A DNA stretch of 6,661 nucleotides from assembly GCA_913063005.1 (NCBI GenBank), contig CAJXZI010000112.1, positions 1-6,661 on the forward strand, in the 5' to 3' direction. Below, one piece after another: positions 6,126-6,661 of this stretch. A model generated the notes under the pieces. It worked only from the letters and a program-made list of their open reading frames with translations. It was not told the DNA's origin and ran no database searches. Each line of letters opens with the position of its first letter. Positions within the stretch are counted from its first letter, which is position 1. Position numbers and translations under genes: made by a program. Origin of the DNA: an uncultured Halieaceae bacterium (GTDB taxonomy: Bacteria; Pseudomonadota; Gammaproteobacteria; Pseudomonadales; Halieaceae).

Positions 6126-6661
6126 ATGTTTATTATACCTTGGAACCGTGATCGATCTGCTGATTGGTCGCATTTATATGTTTTACTCGCAATTGCCATT
6201 ATGGCAGCCGCATGGTCTACGCGGGCCAGCGCGCTCAGTCAGTCTCGGGTGTTACTTTTTGATGGTTCCATCATTGTTGGCGACATCGTCAGTTACCGCA
6301 GTGATGCGGTGACTTTGAATACTAGCTTCAACCGCGAACTCGCGATCGATTCGAGCTTGATCAAAGATATCGAGGCGGCTTCAGAAGATCTCAGTATTGC
6401 CACCTTACTGCTAAAAGATGGTCGCAAAGTTGAAGCAGCGCCCTTTCTTGTTACGGGCGGATTGCTCGCGCTCTCTGATGGCGAAATCATCAAATTATCT
6501 GATGTCGATAAGCTGAATCCCGAGCCTTGGGAAATGGGCCAGGGTTACGCATCACAGGGTCTAGCGTCGGTCGCGTTGACGGTCGCGCGAGGCAACACGG
6601 ACGCGGATCAATTAGACATTGCCGTAAATACACAGTTTGATAGCACCCGCGATCGAATCAC
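6126..6661 (+). CDS. DUF481 (YdiY-like) outer-membrane protein, N-terminal part (cut by the right edge)
   Basis: 178 complete codons are visible and the frame is still open at the right edge. The ATG at 6126 is directly preceded by an in-frame TAA, so no earlier start exists; the SD is weak (AAGA about 8 nt upstream). Residues 1-36 look like a signal peptide with R8 and R10, a hydrophobic YVLLAIAIMAAAW core and cleavage after ASA-36. Two tandem, related beta-rich modules follow. One starts RVLLFDGSIIVGDIV (41-55) and the other TLLLKDGRKVEAAPF (93-107); each ends in an IKDIE- or VDKLN-like stretch. From about 135, PWEMGQGY and ALTVARGNTDADQL (150-163) fit the start of a DUF481 barrel, whose members are called salt-induced outer-membrane proteins in some genomes. 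Function is not established. The divergent neighbour is gor. Confidence 0.75.
   Translation, partial: MFIIPWNRDRSADWSHLYVLLAIAIMAAAWSTRASALSQSRVLLFDGSIIVGDIVSYRSDAVTLNTSFNRELAIDSSLIKDIEAASEDLSIATLLLKDGRKVEAAPFLVTGGLLALSDGEIIKLSDVDKLNPEPWEMGQGYASQGLASVALTVARGNTDADQLDIAVNTQFDSTRDRI
6132..6137 (-). promoter_or_regulatory. Possible -10 element for gor
   Basis: A perfect TATAAT on the minus strand, about 85 nt upstream of the gor ATG. No convincing -35 stands 16-18 nt further upstream. It lies inside the first codons of the divergent DUF481 gene, so the match could be chance. Confidence 0.2.

Overview
The window looks like chromosomal DNA from a free-living, probably marine, gammaproteobacterium. 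The reasons are a TonB-dependent receptor, a Gram-negative outer-membrane DUF481 protein, a glutathione reductase and a moderately GC-rich composition. Group assignment is inference; no rRNA or marker gene is present. I see no mobile element, CRISPR array, tRNA or rRNA.

Layout. (1) Positions 1-1161, minus strand: a two-gene metal-associated unit. A small exported protein with a CxxCH motif and a C-terminal RAPP motif (88 aa) is followed after 42 nt by a ZnuD-like TonB-dependent receptor with two His/Glu-rich stretches. The receptor runs off the left edge. (2) Positions 1162-1538: a divergent intergenic region with a plausible plus-strand promoter. (3) Positions 1539-3678, plus strand: a TetA/DHA1-type MFS transporter and a glyoxylate/hydroxypyruvate reductase-type D-2-hydroxyacid dehydrogenase, separated by 1 nt. 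(4) Positions 3679-3938: a convergent intergenic region without a clear terminator. (5) Positions 3939-6046, minus strand: glutathione reductase (gor) and a TSUP (TauE/SafE) permease, joined by a TAATG stop/start overlap. (6) From 6126, plus strand: the N-terminal part of a DUF481 outer-membrane protein, divergent from gor and cut by the right edge.

The most interesting element is at 862-906. A perfect 13-bp inverted repeat with a 19-nt loop lies at the junction of the small gene and the receptor gene. Its 5' arm (in the mRNA) covers the second Pro codon of RAPP, the last two codons and the stop of the small gene. Its 3' arm contains most of the receptor's Shine-Dalgarno. This matches the architecture of nascent-chain metal sensors (CutF of Rhodobacter capsulatus, CruR/DUF2946 of Bordetella pertussis): a small exported uORF product with a Cys metal motif and a C-terminal proline motif controls the downstream gene through a hairpin that hides its SD. 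Here the controlled gene would be a ZnuD-like receptor, so the sensed metal (zinc or copper) is an open question.

The two metabolic operons are tightly coupled gene pairs (transporter plus reductase, reductase plus permease). Their functions are clear at family level, but their substrates are not.
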